From positions 12,161,833 through 12,225,832 of the forward strand of contig NC_058045.1 in the NCBI RefSeq assembly GCF_020085105.1: a stretch of DNA of 64,000 nt, read 5' to 3'. Positions 27,080 through 44,152 of the stretch are shown in pieces (the stretch's first letter is position 1; every line of letters begins with the position of its first letter). The DNA is from Siniperca chuatsi. Lineage: Eukaryota > Chordata > Actinopteri > Centrarchiformes > Sinipercidae. The notes under the pieces were generated by a model. It was not told where the DNA came from. It searched no databases and was given only the letters and a program-made list of their open reading frames with translations. Position numbers and translations under genes: made by a program.

Positions 27080-27130
27080 AATAGTAGTAGTAGTAGTAGT
27101 AGAAGTAGAATAGTAGTTGCAGTAGTAGTG
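27080..27130. repeat. Imperfect (AGT)n microsatellite
   Basis: A run of AGT/GTA trinucleotides, partly interrupted by AGA and TTGC, within the probable 3' UTR of tspan3. Confidence 0.8.
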
Positions 27131-27521
27131 AAGGTACAAGGTAAAATTATAGTCTTTCATTCAAGTACATGACAGATTTAAATATAAAATATTCAAATCC
27201 ATACACATAGTGCAAACTAACATATAAGGAAATTACCCTGTCCACTTTTTCCTCCATACTAACAAGGTTTGACTAACAAGGTTTGAGTTTGGTAAGAATG
27301 AGGTCTCCCACGCTCTCCTGCCATCCTCAGAGCAACAGAATTTACATTTACATTGACCATTAAAGAATTTGGTCAATAGCTTTTTTGGAAAAACAGGTAA
27401 AATATATAACTTTAGTGTGGTTAGTGTATTAAGGTTAGTGTGGTAATAGATTATTTTCACGTCATATTTTCATCTCACCAATGACACATGTAAATTCTAA
27501 AAGTGTGTGTTATGGTCTCCT

Positions 27522-34080
<6,559 letters not shown>

Positions 34081-34815
34081 CTATTTCATAGCAGTAGAGA
34101 AGCTGAAATCAGCATGTGTGCCAAATATTTTATCCCAGTGGCTGAAATGGGGTGCAAAACGGTATGAGACGTGATGTGGACCAGGGGAAATCATAGCCAC
34201 AGTCATCCCCTTTAGAAACGTAGACATGCAACACCATGAAGGTCCATGTGGTGAGTAGGTGGCATCTCAGGATCACAGGACTCAGAATGATCCAAAAGCC
34301 TGCTGAGACCAGCTCCCAGCCGCTGAGACACTAAGTGGCAAGAGCAAAGAGAGATGAGTAATTATGAAGGATGGCATGGAAAGTGACATACAGCCAGCAG
34401 ATCCTGTGATGGAGCAGGTGCCAGATGAAGTACTGGAAGTCAAAGAGCAGGAGGTTGCCTATCACCCCAGCAATCAGCTCCAGCAGGGACGGAGCCCTGT
34501 GCGGCAGGTCCACAGGTGGCCTCCATGCCCACTGGGCCACTGATGTTGGCAGCACAAGAAACGCACGGTTGAACATGGTGACACCTGCACAGTGCAGTAG
34601 TATAGAGGCTGTGGCAACAGCTGGGTTGGATCTTGAATTGCTGGACCCATGCCCACCTTTATCCTATGATGTCGCAAACAAAGAAAGGAAGGCACAAGAC
34701 AAAGTAGGAAGACACAGTCAGAAGAATGGGGAAGAGTGGAGATCTCAAATAGTCTCTGTAGCTGAGCCTCAGGCTGTTTCATAGAGGCTGCAGCAGAGTT
34801 GTTTCCTAAGCATCT
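34081..34815 (-). pseudogene. Cholesterol 25-hydroxylase-like pseudogene
   Basis: Read on the minus strand, the frames follow the CH25H family from LLQPL (about 34797) through SPLFPILLTVSSYF, AFLVLPTSVAQWAW, LLLFDFQYFIWHLLHH (first His box, about 34400), the degraded second box FHAILHN, LRCHLLTTWTFMVLHVYVS, GYDFPWSTSRLIPF, and FAPHFSHWDKIFGT near the C-terminus (stop at 34081). It is broken by stops where the family has QPLW (about 34790), in the second membrane region (about 34662) and in the ATQY position (about 34333). A deletion with frame change near 34155 removes the HHDLHH-type third His box. It is single-exon like its intact relative at 42436-43269, so it is probably a dead paralogue left after local duplication. 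Confidence 0.85.
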
Positions 34816-37541
34816 TATCCAAAGATCTACACTGGTATCTGTAAGATCCATCCCCACGTAACAATCACAAGGTGAATATCTTATGAATGAGGAATGTAGA
34901 CATTCCAACCAGAAACAACTGCTACGATAAAGACTTTATAACATCTTTATAACGTCTGCTTGTGCTTTGCTCACTGTGTGGTATCAAGTGACAGCTGGGT
35001 GCAACAATACAGCAAATTATTCATACACCCTGGGTAACTGGTAACATATCGCTCTCCACATTATGATAAATTGTTCAGTATGGGAAATTATTCCAAAATC
35101 CTATTTCACTCTCAAACTTTCTGTTAGTGCCATGTCTCTGCTCAAGTTCTTGTGAGTTTATCTGCCATTTTACAGGGATACACAAGTACAAGCACACTGG
35201 AATTCTTGCATTGTTCACTCAGTCGCTTAAAGAAATAAAGACCAACAAAGAGGAAAAGGGAGAAAGGAATAGTAAACAATCAAACAAGTCACACTTTAAA
35301 TAAAAACAAAAATAGAATAAAATAACACAAAATGCAATAAAATATTAAAAACATATAGTATATGTAGTGTTTCTTTGGTGTGTTCAGGTGCGCTCAAGTG
35401 AGCACTTGTACTGATGCAGTACAGATTTTACCAGCAGGTCTATTTTCATGCAAACCAAGTGCACAATCTGGATAATATTTAGTGGAAAATTTATAAAATA
35501 CCAACATTCCTATACATAAAGTGAATGTTAGATCTATGAGAAAGTACAACAGCTTTCATTTTTCATCATTCTGATGTTTGAAACGTTTTAGTACTTTAAC
35601 AGGCTCACTACTACGCAGACCTACAAGGAAATCTACAGTTCCATTAAGACCTTAAGGGCAAACTCCATCTGCTGATAAAGATCATGTGATATGATTGAAA
35701 ACTCCAGAGCCGCTACTAAATGGACCTTGTGGTGAGACTGTTTTCTCAACATGCTATGTTCAAGAATAAACTTTGAACCTGGGGAAAAAAGTGCACTCTT
35801 CGCGTCCATTTCCACTCCCAAACTGTAGAGGGCGACAAAACCAATTTCTATCCAGTGTACAACAGAGGACCTTTCGACAGACAGCCTGTAACTAAAATCT
35901 TCATAACCTTTACACGTGGTAGTCTCGTTTGGTTATATCACGGACCGGATTGTTATCGCAACCGTTTTGGAACCTTTTTGTCGCACGTAATGACGCAATA
36001 TTACTGCGCTGTTGTTGTTGCACGAATACGTTTCGTGTAGCACGTAACGGTTACAGTCCACGGTGTAATCACTGGACAGGTAACTGGTAAGGCCACTCTT
36101 TAAAAGGTTATTTGAAGTATTTTTAACACTTATAGTTTCATCATTACACCGAATACACTTTTACGCCGAGCCTTGTTTATATTTGAGGTAATGTCATTTT
36201 CCAATAATAACTCCTTTGATCTGAATGAAATGACTAACATTAGCAAGACACGTCCCCCTGTCAACTGTACGTAAAGTTTAGCTAGTTAAGTAGATAGCTA
36301 ACGTTGGTCTTTTTCTGTCCATAGTGAACACTAGGCTGGTTAACATTGGCGTAAATAGGAGGGTAACGTTACTTAAATAAAATACTGATTCGGACGATAA
36401 ATGGCCCCCTCTTCGGCCAAATGTAATCAGTTCCAACAAAAATGTTTATGGGCAATTCTAGCTTCATAGATATTTCACATAGATCATTCACGTGGGGCAA
36501 TAAAACTGTTTCATTCCATTAAACATCTGAGATATTTAACAGAGACCAGTCTGATGTTGATGTTTGCCCAGGCCTCTTACAGATCATGAAGCTACATTAT
36601 ATGGCCAAAGTCCAACTCAAATCACATTTAGTTAATCGTTTTGTATTACTAAAAGGAAGAAAGGAGGTCTTTGGGGAAATATCAGAAATGCTCCTTTGTC
36701 TCAGCTAGCTGGAGGAGCGTGTTAGTGTCTGTGTCTGATTGACAGCAGCTGGCAGGCTGCCAGAGTGCCAGTGTTACACTGTAGGGAAGATACTTGATTT
36801 GATAAACAGATACCGCCATCATGAAACCAAATAATGTACATTTCTCCCTTTTGGTTTTAGATTTGTTCTCAAAGGAGAATACAGGACAAGTGATTCACAG
36901 AGCGGATATGTATGCTGTAGCAGACACATTTTTTTATTTCAGTTGTACTTGCAACTTGCAACCCCTCAAGGGGTCCCAAGACCCCAGTATTTCTTGTGAA
37001 ATACTGGATACTTTATCTTCTTCAGGCCTCCACAGATCCTTCAAATTAAACAATCTGAGAAGGAAAATCACTCCTTAGTTGAACTGCTCACAACTCATGT
37101 GCACACTAAGGCTATAACCAGTGATGAGGGGTCTCAAGTAGATATTACTTTACTTTATTTTAAGGGATCACAAACCAAAAAGGTTGGGAACCAATGTTTT
37201 CATCTAAAGTTTTCTTCCGACTTTGAGGCAGCAGTTTGTCTGTTTCAACATGACAGTGCCCCTGTACACATAAAGAAATGACTTTCCCAGTTTGGTGAGG
37301 AAGAACTTCAAATTCCTTGTCGCCCAACATCAGTGCCCCGACCTCGCAAAGGCTCTTTTGGCTAAGTGAGAGCAAAATACCTGTAGGCAGGTTCCAAAAC
37401 TGTAGCAGCATTATTAATGCCCATACAAATCACAAATGGGTGTAATGTTTGTGCACTTACTTTTGGCCCTGTAGTATTTATATGTAAGTAAAAGAAGTAG
37501 ATACATGTCTATAATTTGTGTTACTGTATTCATTCATTCAG
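34816..37541. other. Intergenic; likely promoter and non-coding first exon of the CCCH/CHY gene
   Basis: The part from about 35950 to 36110 is CpG-richer (ACGTAATGACGCAATATTAC, several CACGTA/CGTGTAG words). ACTGGACAG followed by GTAACTGG at about 36071-36088 could be the donor of a non-coding exon whose partner acceptor ends at 37541. AAAAAGGTTGGGAACCAATG at about 37178-37197 matches the right end of a Charlie-like hAT element, but I did not find its left end. No coding exon is seen. Confidence 0.4.
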
Positions 37542-37553
37542 GTGATAATAGTG

Positions 37554-40500
37554 ATGGACCATGGTGTTGCAGAGAAGACAGGTGAATCAGAGCCTGTGCT
37601 TCATACACAGCCGCTTTGTCGCTTCTTCTCTCAAGGAAGACACTGCAATTTTGGGAAGAAATGCAGATTCGTACACATAAGAGATGATGCTGAAGCTCAT
37701 GAGAAGAAAACCATCAGGACACCCAGCCAGTCAGATGTAGCATCTCTAAACTCAGAGGTCCCTGTGGGAAATGTGGGGCGCAGGCCTCCTCCCACTAGCA
37801 ACTCCAGGGTTGTCCCAGCAGCTAGCCGCCGCCCCTGTCGCTACTTTATCTCAGGCCACTGCACCATGGAAGACAGATGTCGCTTCTGGCATCCACCACA
37901 GTTGTCCCCACTGGATGGCCAGCCTGTTCCCAGCAATTACACAAGACCTGCGCAGAGGATGCTACCAGTACCCCATCCAAGCATCCTCCAGGAGGTCAAG
38001 CTGTGTGACCTGACAGAGGATGTCGTCAAGCAGCTTCGAGACACCGAGATCGAGCAGCTGAAGAAACGTTTTCCCAAAGACCAGCTGATTATTCAGGAAC
38101 GAAGTGATGGGAAAGTTACTTATTTCAGGGCAACTGTAGAAGCCACTGATCCAGACTGGGTAAACATTTTCTTCTACCTTCTTTTCCCTCTCCTCCTCTG
38201 AGAGCTTAGAGCAAAAATCCACCCACATATTATTATTTCTATAATAGAGTTTTAGTTTCACTTTAATTTGTGAATTAGAACTAGTCTCTTCTTAATTGAT
38301 TAACAGAGTGAGACTGTATTTGAAGACAAATACTGAAGCTTCTTCAGACAATAAATTGTAGAACAATTCCTACTATGCTGTTTCAGCATCCATGGTGATT
38401 TATAGAATGATTGTTAATTAGTACAGGATAACATTGGATAACATTTGTATCAAAAAAGATGCACCACTGAGATTACATTGAGCCTATTTGTTAAATGGGA
38501 AATGGGATAAAGCGGTGATTAAAACTTGGCTGATTTGAAAACAAGTACTTGCTATTCCACTGTTCACTTATGGTGTTTCGTAGCCAGTACCTCCCAGTAT
38601 AGGGTAAAACATAGTCAACCATTTAATTGAATAAATATTATTGGCATATCAGAACTGTTAATCAACCTAATCAGCATTGTTACGGAGGCCATCATCCACC
38701 AGTATTTTCTGTAAATCATTAATGAACCAACTTTTCTTACGCTTGTCATGCTTTGGTTTGACAGTAGGTTACATAGGTGGAAATGACTCTACAGTATTAT
38801 CTGGAAATATACTAACTCTGCATTTCAATTTCTAGCCTTTTGATTTGAAAGAAATCGTCATCATGATGAGCTTCCCATACAATTACCCCCAGGAGGTAGA
38901 GACCACTTCTTCCATTTACATGACAGGTTCTGTAATATACTATACAGTGAATGGTTTACATGAAAAGAACAGTTCCTCATCACCTTGATACATTTTCTTA
39001 GATTTTCACATTGGACGTACCGTTGGACCAGGATCTGCCACCAGTAATGGCAAGGTAAAAACATGTGCAGTTTATTTTAACATTTAATGTTTAGAGTAAT
39101 TGGCGTTGACATTTCTGTAAATCTCTGGCTACACAGACATGTACAGCAAGCATCAATAGAGTGGCTTCAAGCCAAGCATGCAACCAATCAGCTTCTGGGA
39201 AAGGTAGAGCTGCTCTTCCGGCCTTTTCTTCGCTGGCTAGATCGTAGTTTGGAGAGACTGTTCACTGAAGGCGCCAGGCAGGTGAGAACCTGCACGTACA
39301 GATTGTGAATTGTGATTGTATGTTTTCTCTTTGAATTTAGTGAAATTACTTGTAAATCGCTGCTTTATATTATCAATGCTGATAGTAAGATTTTCTTGTT
39401 TTGAATGTTTTTGCAGTTGAAAAAAGACATTGATTTAGAAAGAGCTGGATTGCAGTTCATACCATACCAGGAGCTCCAGGCAACAGTGTGTGAAAAATCT
39501 GGGAACGATCATTCATCTGACCCTGCCTCTGACACTGCTGCTGCAGATGAGGATGTCAGTGATGAAGGAAAACTGGGAAAGACAGAAGGCGAGAGGACAA
39601 TGGAGGGAGGGAAGTCAGTGCAGCAGGAGGATCCAGGTTGTGATGAAGGGCAGCAGCTGGAGCAGGAGGAAGCCAGTCGTCTGGTGGAGAACATTAAGAT
39701 CAGTGATCCCCGCAGAGGCACAGAGGTGAAGCTGCTGGGACTGAGGCTGGGAGAGAACACAGCCACTGTTGTGGCCCAGCAAATCACAGTTTGTCTTCAA
39801 TGTAACAGGTAAGGAAAAAGAGCTAAATGTCATATCCACATCACAAATTACAATTGCTTGACTGTATTTGTACTTTCTGCAGGTGTAAGGTAACTGCAGA
39901 CCTGCCACTGACAGGAAGGACACCCTGCACAGCTCAGTGTGAAAAGTGCAGTGCAAGCATCAATGCTGCATTCAGGCCCTGCATGCTGCACCATTACAGT
40001 GATGTCCTGGGATACCTGGACCTTCACAATGCAGCACCTGCTGACCTTGTGCTTCAGGAGTGTGAACTCGTTGTGGGCTGCCTCAGCTGCTCCCAGGAGG
40101 GCCCTGCGCAGGTGATGAAACATGTCCTGCTTTTGTGTGAAATGTCACCAGAAATAACTGATATATGATATGTCTTGAGGAGTTTTTGTCTTTCATTTTC
40201 ATCAGAACATTTCCTATGGTCAAACAAAGGAGTTTAATTGTGAACACTGCCACAGCAAACTCAGTATTCTTGCTGACAGCACAAGATTCCAGTATATTCA
40301 GCCACGTGCCAACAAAACAGGTCAGATCTAACCTACATTTGCCAACAAAGGGATCAGCAAAGATTTAAAATAAACAAACTGCCACACTTGGCTCTCTATA
40401 CAATGTTACATCATATTGTTATATAAAAAGCTACACATTAATCCCCGTGCAGGTTCAAGTGCTTGTGCTGTTAATTATAAAACGATAAGAGATCCTGCTG

Positions 40501-41463
40501 TGCAAAAGGGGAAGCCACTGCCGGAAAAGGGAACATGCAAACATTACAAACAGAGCCATCGCTGGCTAAGGTATGATCATCACTGTGTCCCATCTCATTT
40601 CTTCTCTGAGAGCTCTGAGAACATGTAGAATATCGTGAAAGCTTTGTGCCACTGACTGCCCTCAGGTTTCCCTGCTGTGGCCGGGCTTACCCCTGTGATG
40701 GGTGCCACGATGAGGACCAGGACCACCCCATGGAACTGGCCACCAGGATGATCTGTGGCTACTGTGCCAAAGAACAGGTGAGCTATATACTTGACATGAC
40801 ATTACATTTTAGCCACGGAGCTTATACTGTTATCCCTATTATTTAGTTTCATATCAATCATTTTGTATGCGTAGGGGAAGATCATAATCAGATCAATAAT
40901 GCACATCTCAAACTTATTAACAAATATTCCCACGCCTTGTCATTGTTTACATTAAGTAGAGAAGTGTTGCATATAGATTAAGATCCAGGCAGGAAGTGTA
41001 AAGTATTTATTAAAGACCAGGTGTAGGCAGAGGAGTAGAGGGGTTGTATAAATGCTAATGTTAGACTTTGTTTCTGAATGGAAACATTTTGAAAATTTTA
41101 TACCTACATTGTGTGTTGTTGCAGCCGTACGGCAACGGAAAGCCGTGCATCAGCTGTGGAAGCCTGATGACGAGAGGTGCACGCACCTGCCACTGGGAGG
41201 GAGGACTGGGATGCAGAAACAAAGTCAAAATGAGCAGGTACAGCCACCTAATGACATCAAGGTCCACGCAAGTTTATTGTTAACATTACTGATTAAAACA
41301 TAATGGTAGTAGTAGAAATGTTTTATTCATTAAAAAAAATGGCATTTATTTCTGTGGTTAAAGGGATAAGAGTTTTTTTTTCTTTCTCTTCAGAAATGAT
41401 CGACAAAAATATGCCAACACCAACAAAACGGTTTCAAGGAAGGCAACCAGTGACAAGAAGTAG
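37554..41463 (+). CDS. CCCH-type and CHY-type zinc finger protein with an RWD-like segment
   Basis: Eleven exons (37554-38159, 38836-38895, 39002-39054, 39137-39281, 39417-39808, 39883-40111, 40206-40320, 40453-40570, 40666-40777, 41125-41237, 41394-41463) join in frame to about 670 residues. Two CCCH fingers lie near the N-terminus: C-x8-C-x5-C-x3-H (CRFFSQGRHCNFGKKCRFVH, about residue 20) and C-x7-C-x5-C-x3-H (CRYFISGHCTMEDRCRFWH, about 98). Exons 1-4 then carry an RWD-like stretch with the hallmark MSFPYNYPQE and PPVMARH. After an acidic linker come Cys pairs (CNRCK, CEKCS, CLSC, CEHCH). A CHY-type zinc domain follows in exons 8-10 (CKHYKQSHRWLRFPCCGRAY, CDGCHDE, MICGYCAKEQ, CISCG). The make-up suggests RNA binding combined with ubiquitin- or ribosome-linked functions, but this is inference. 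I recognise no named mammalian orthologue. ATG chosen: 37554, 12 bp after the acceptor. Confidence 0.88.
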
Positions 41464-41544
41464 TTGGTGAAGAAGAACATTATTGCCTTAATCTGTGAAG
41501 ACATTATTTGATACATGATTTCAATGAAATTGTGCATTTTCCCC

Positions 41545-41550
41545 AATAAA
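41545..41550 (+). terminator. Polyadenylation signal of the CCCH/CHY gene
   Basis: AATAAA about 80 bp after the TAG stop, followed by a GT-rich stretch (TCGTGTTGTTATG), as in a standard cleavage site. Confidence 0.75.
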
Positions 41551-41559
41551 TCGTGTTGT

Positions 41560-42360
41560 TATGATCATTCAGTGTGAGAAGTGTTAATATTTTGATCTGA
41601 CATTTAAAGTCTGAAGATTCAGTGTGGATTGAATCAGAGGACTTATGAGTTTGTATTCATCTCTGGCACATCTATCAAGGTTTAACTGTTCAAGTTATTA
41701 CAAATAATAGGATGGACACAATTAGTAAACAAGAAATGCATGCAGGTCATTTGATCAGATTACAAAGTGTATTAAAAGATAACCTGGTCAATTCAAGTAG
41801 TCCAGCGTTCTAATCTAGCTTTCCTGGTTAATCCTCTTATATCAGGAGAATGGACAGTGCAAGAAAAGAGGTACTAAAATACAAAATGGGTCTGACCATT
41901 TTATGATGATCAGCTCAAGGTATCCAAATTCTTCGTTTGAAAAATAGTTACAAAAAGCATTCTGATGATTTCTCCTAAACTGTATTGACACAACATTATA
42001 TGCCATGTGAATGATTTCATCAACACTAAAATAAGCGGTTGTTTTGTAGTTTAATTTTAAAATGTTGGGAAATTTCTCTAAAACACAAATAAGGGTCTAT
42101 TCTGCAACTCAGATTAGAAAACAAATATTTGGGGCATATTTCACTTTTACAAACAATGTTTTTGTCATCCTTCCTTCCATGATTTAAAATGTTTAAATAA
42201 ACAGATTCTAAAGCTTATCAATTTGTTTTATCTAATGCATGTGCTTGAATGGTTTTGGTTAATCTTCTTGTGAAGGTCTGTTTGTCAACATTGAGCTGCT
42301 GGGTGTCTGTGTGTGTGTGCTGGTCTGTTCTGATCGAGAGAAAAGCCTCTCTTCGTTGAA
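41560..42360. other. Intergenic between the CCCH/CHY gene and the CH25H-like gene
   Basis: AT-rich sequence with no gene or recognisable repeat. Confidence 0.5.
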
Positions 42361-42366
42361 CTCCGC

Positions 42367-42374
42367 TATATAAA
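42367..42374 (+). promoter_or_regulatory. TATA box of the CH25H-like gene
   Basis: TATATAAA followed by GG lies about 62 bp upstream of the ATG at 42436. It predicts a transcription start near 42400 and a very short 5' UTR, and fits an inducible, single-exon gene. No convincing interferon-response element is visible in the nearest 100 bp. Confidence 0.65.
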
Positions 42375-42435
42375 GGCAGAACTTTCTCATGATCCTGAGA
42401 CTTGCAGCAGCAGCCTTCAGTGTTACCACAGCGAG

Positions 42436-43269
42436 ATGTTGAACATCAGTGAGCGGTCTCTGCAGCTCATGCCCTCCAGGGCCTCGGACCATCTGCTGCA
42501 GCCATTCTGGGATTATTTGCTTTTTCACCACCTGCCTCTCATCTCATCTCCTTTTTTCCCCATCCTACTCGCCTTCTCCAGCTATTTCTTCTTCAGTATA
42601 CCTTTTGCTGCACTAGACCTCTTGGGAGAAAGAGTGCCTTTAGTCTATCAGTACAAGATCCAACCAGACAAGCAGCCAACAGTGAGAATGATGGTTAAGA
42701 GCTTCACGACAGTGCTGTATAACCACACATTCTTTGTTCTGCCAACTGTAATAATTGGCATGTTCATACTGCCTACACCAACACTGCCACAGGATGCTCC
42801 TACTCTATATGAGGTATTCATTGATGGACTGGCTGTACTTCTCCTCTTTGACACTCAGTACTATATTTGGCATTTCATACATCACAAGCATCCACAGCTC
42901 TACCGGTGGATCCATGCAATCCACCATGAATACATGGCACCTTTCTCTTGGTTGACAGAGCAGGTCAGCATTCCTGAGCTGATTACTGTTGGACTCTGGA
43001 GCAACCAGGACCCAATTCTTTTAAAGTGCCACCCATTGACCACATGGTGCGTCACAGTTTTCAGTATCTGGATGTCTGTGGAGGACCACACAGGCTATGA
43101 CCTGCCGTGGACCCTCAACCACCTGGTGCCTTTTGGTCTGCTGGGTGGTGCACCGGCTCATGACATGCACCACCAGAAGCCGAGCAGTAACTACGCTCCT
43201 TTCTTCAGCCACTGGGACAGAATCTTTGGCACTGCCGTTCCTCTGAAGAAAAAAACTATGAGAACATAA
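42436..43269 (+). CDS. ch25hl: Cholesterol 25-hydroxylase-like protein (fatty acid hydroxylase superfamily)
   Basis: A single-exon frame of 277 residues, close to CH25H (272 in human). CH25H enzymes are ER di-iron membrane proteins that convert cholesterol to 25-hydroxycholesterol, an antiviral and SREBP-regulating oxysterol. The His clusters that ligand iron are present: WHFIHHKHPQLYRWIHAIHH (residues about 144-163, covering HxxHH and the second HxxHH) and HDMHHQ (about 242). Hydrophobic segments occur near residues 35-60, 92-108 and 126-142. Family phrases include CHPLTTW, SVEDHTGYDLPW, HLVPFGLLGG and HWDRIFGT. It has its own TATA box and poly(A) signal. A dead relative lies 8 kb to the left on the other strand. 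Teleosts have several ch25h-like paralogues, so the exact paralogue is not certain. Confidence 0.9.
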   Translation: MLNISERSLQLMPSRASDHLLQPFWDYLLFHHLPLISSPFFPILLAFSSYFFFSIPFAALDLLGERVPLVYQYKIQPDKQPTVRMMVKSFTTVLYNHTFFVLPTVIIGMFILPTPTLPQDAPTLYEVFIDGLAVLLLFDTQYYIWHFIHHKHPQLYRWIHAIHHEYMAPFSWLTEQVSIPELITVGLWSNQDPILLKCHPLTTWCVTVFSIWMSVEDHTGYDLPWTLNHLVPFGLLGGAPAHDMHHQKPSSNYAPFFSHWDRIFGTAVPLKKKTMRT

Positions 43270-43485
43270 GTGAATAAAAAAACAAGTGAATGCTAAATGT
43301 TTTTTAGCACTATCACATTGTTTCCCTTTGTGAAATTCATAATTTATCTTGTCTTTAATTACTATTAATTTTATACCACTTGCCGCCTCCTTGATGCTCC
43401 TCTTTTTTTCTGAGAGGCTGCTTTCTCAATGGACTGACCTTGTGAAATACAATTATAAAATGTGTTGAAAAGTGTATTTTCATTC

Positions 43486-43491
43486 AATAAA
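43486..43491 (+). terminator. Polyadenylation signal of the CH25H-like gene
   Basis: AATAAA about 220 bp after the stop codon on the coding strand. Confidence 0.65.
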
Positions 43492-43499
43492 ATCATGTT

Positions 43500-44108
43500 T
43501 ACATATTCTCCCACTATTGTTTCTATTGGTGTTATATGGAATAAGTCAGAAATGTTGACATATTCAATACATTTTTCTCAATACATTGTGTACATAATCA
43601 CACTTTATTCAAGTCATTCCAGTGAAGTAATCAACAGTAATTAGTTATATTTGCAAGCAAAGCAAGTACAAATTCCTGTAAACAACTTCCTGTTCTTGCT
43701 TTTCTCACAATCTTCTTACATAATACAAAATCTTTGAAGGCGCTTTAGTCAGCAATATTTTGCTTACAAATTCCACGAAGAAACAGGGAGCTTTTGAACA
43801 AGAAAGCTAAGTACTGTTTGTTTTTCTTGTCACCAAGAGGTCAAGTACAACGCAAGGGGAATTAATGTTAACTTGTACTTGAGAAAGTGCTGAGCTTTGA
43901 CTGGAAAGTGTTCCAGACTGACTTTGTTTGTATATAATATGTAAGTATTACATATGTCAGGTGACTTAAATATTTACTTTGATACTAATTTCTTCTCATT
44001 AAAAAATGCAGTGCTTTTTGGTATTTCAGCTCATAAATGTTTGTAATCGAATTGGATCATTTCAAAATGGCCAATAACACACAAACATGCAACAAATATT
44101 TAAATATA
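43500..44108. other. Intergenic between convergent CH25H-like gene and kti12
   Basis: AT-rich; no gene or repeat recognised. Confidence 0.5.
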
Positions 44109-44114
44109 TTTATT
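44109..44114 (-). terminator. Polyadenylation signal of kti12
   Basis: TTTATT in the plus text, AATAAA on the kti12 strand, about 40 bp beyond the TGA stop. The 3' UTR would be very short. Confidence 0.55.
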
Positions 44115-44152
44115 TGTCACAGAAAAAAAAAAGAAATAAATGCTATAAAATT

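Noticed and set aside
42259-42531. Minus-strand frame overlapping the CH25H-like promoter and start.
   Set aside because: It covers the TATA box and N-terminus of an intact gene on the other strand and shows no conserved motif.
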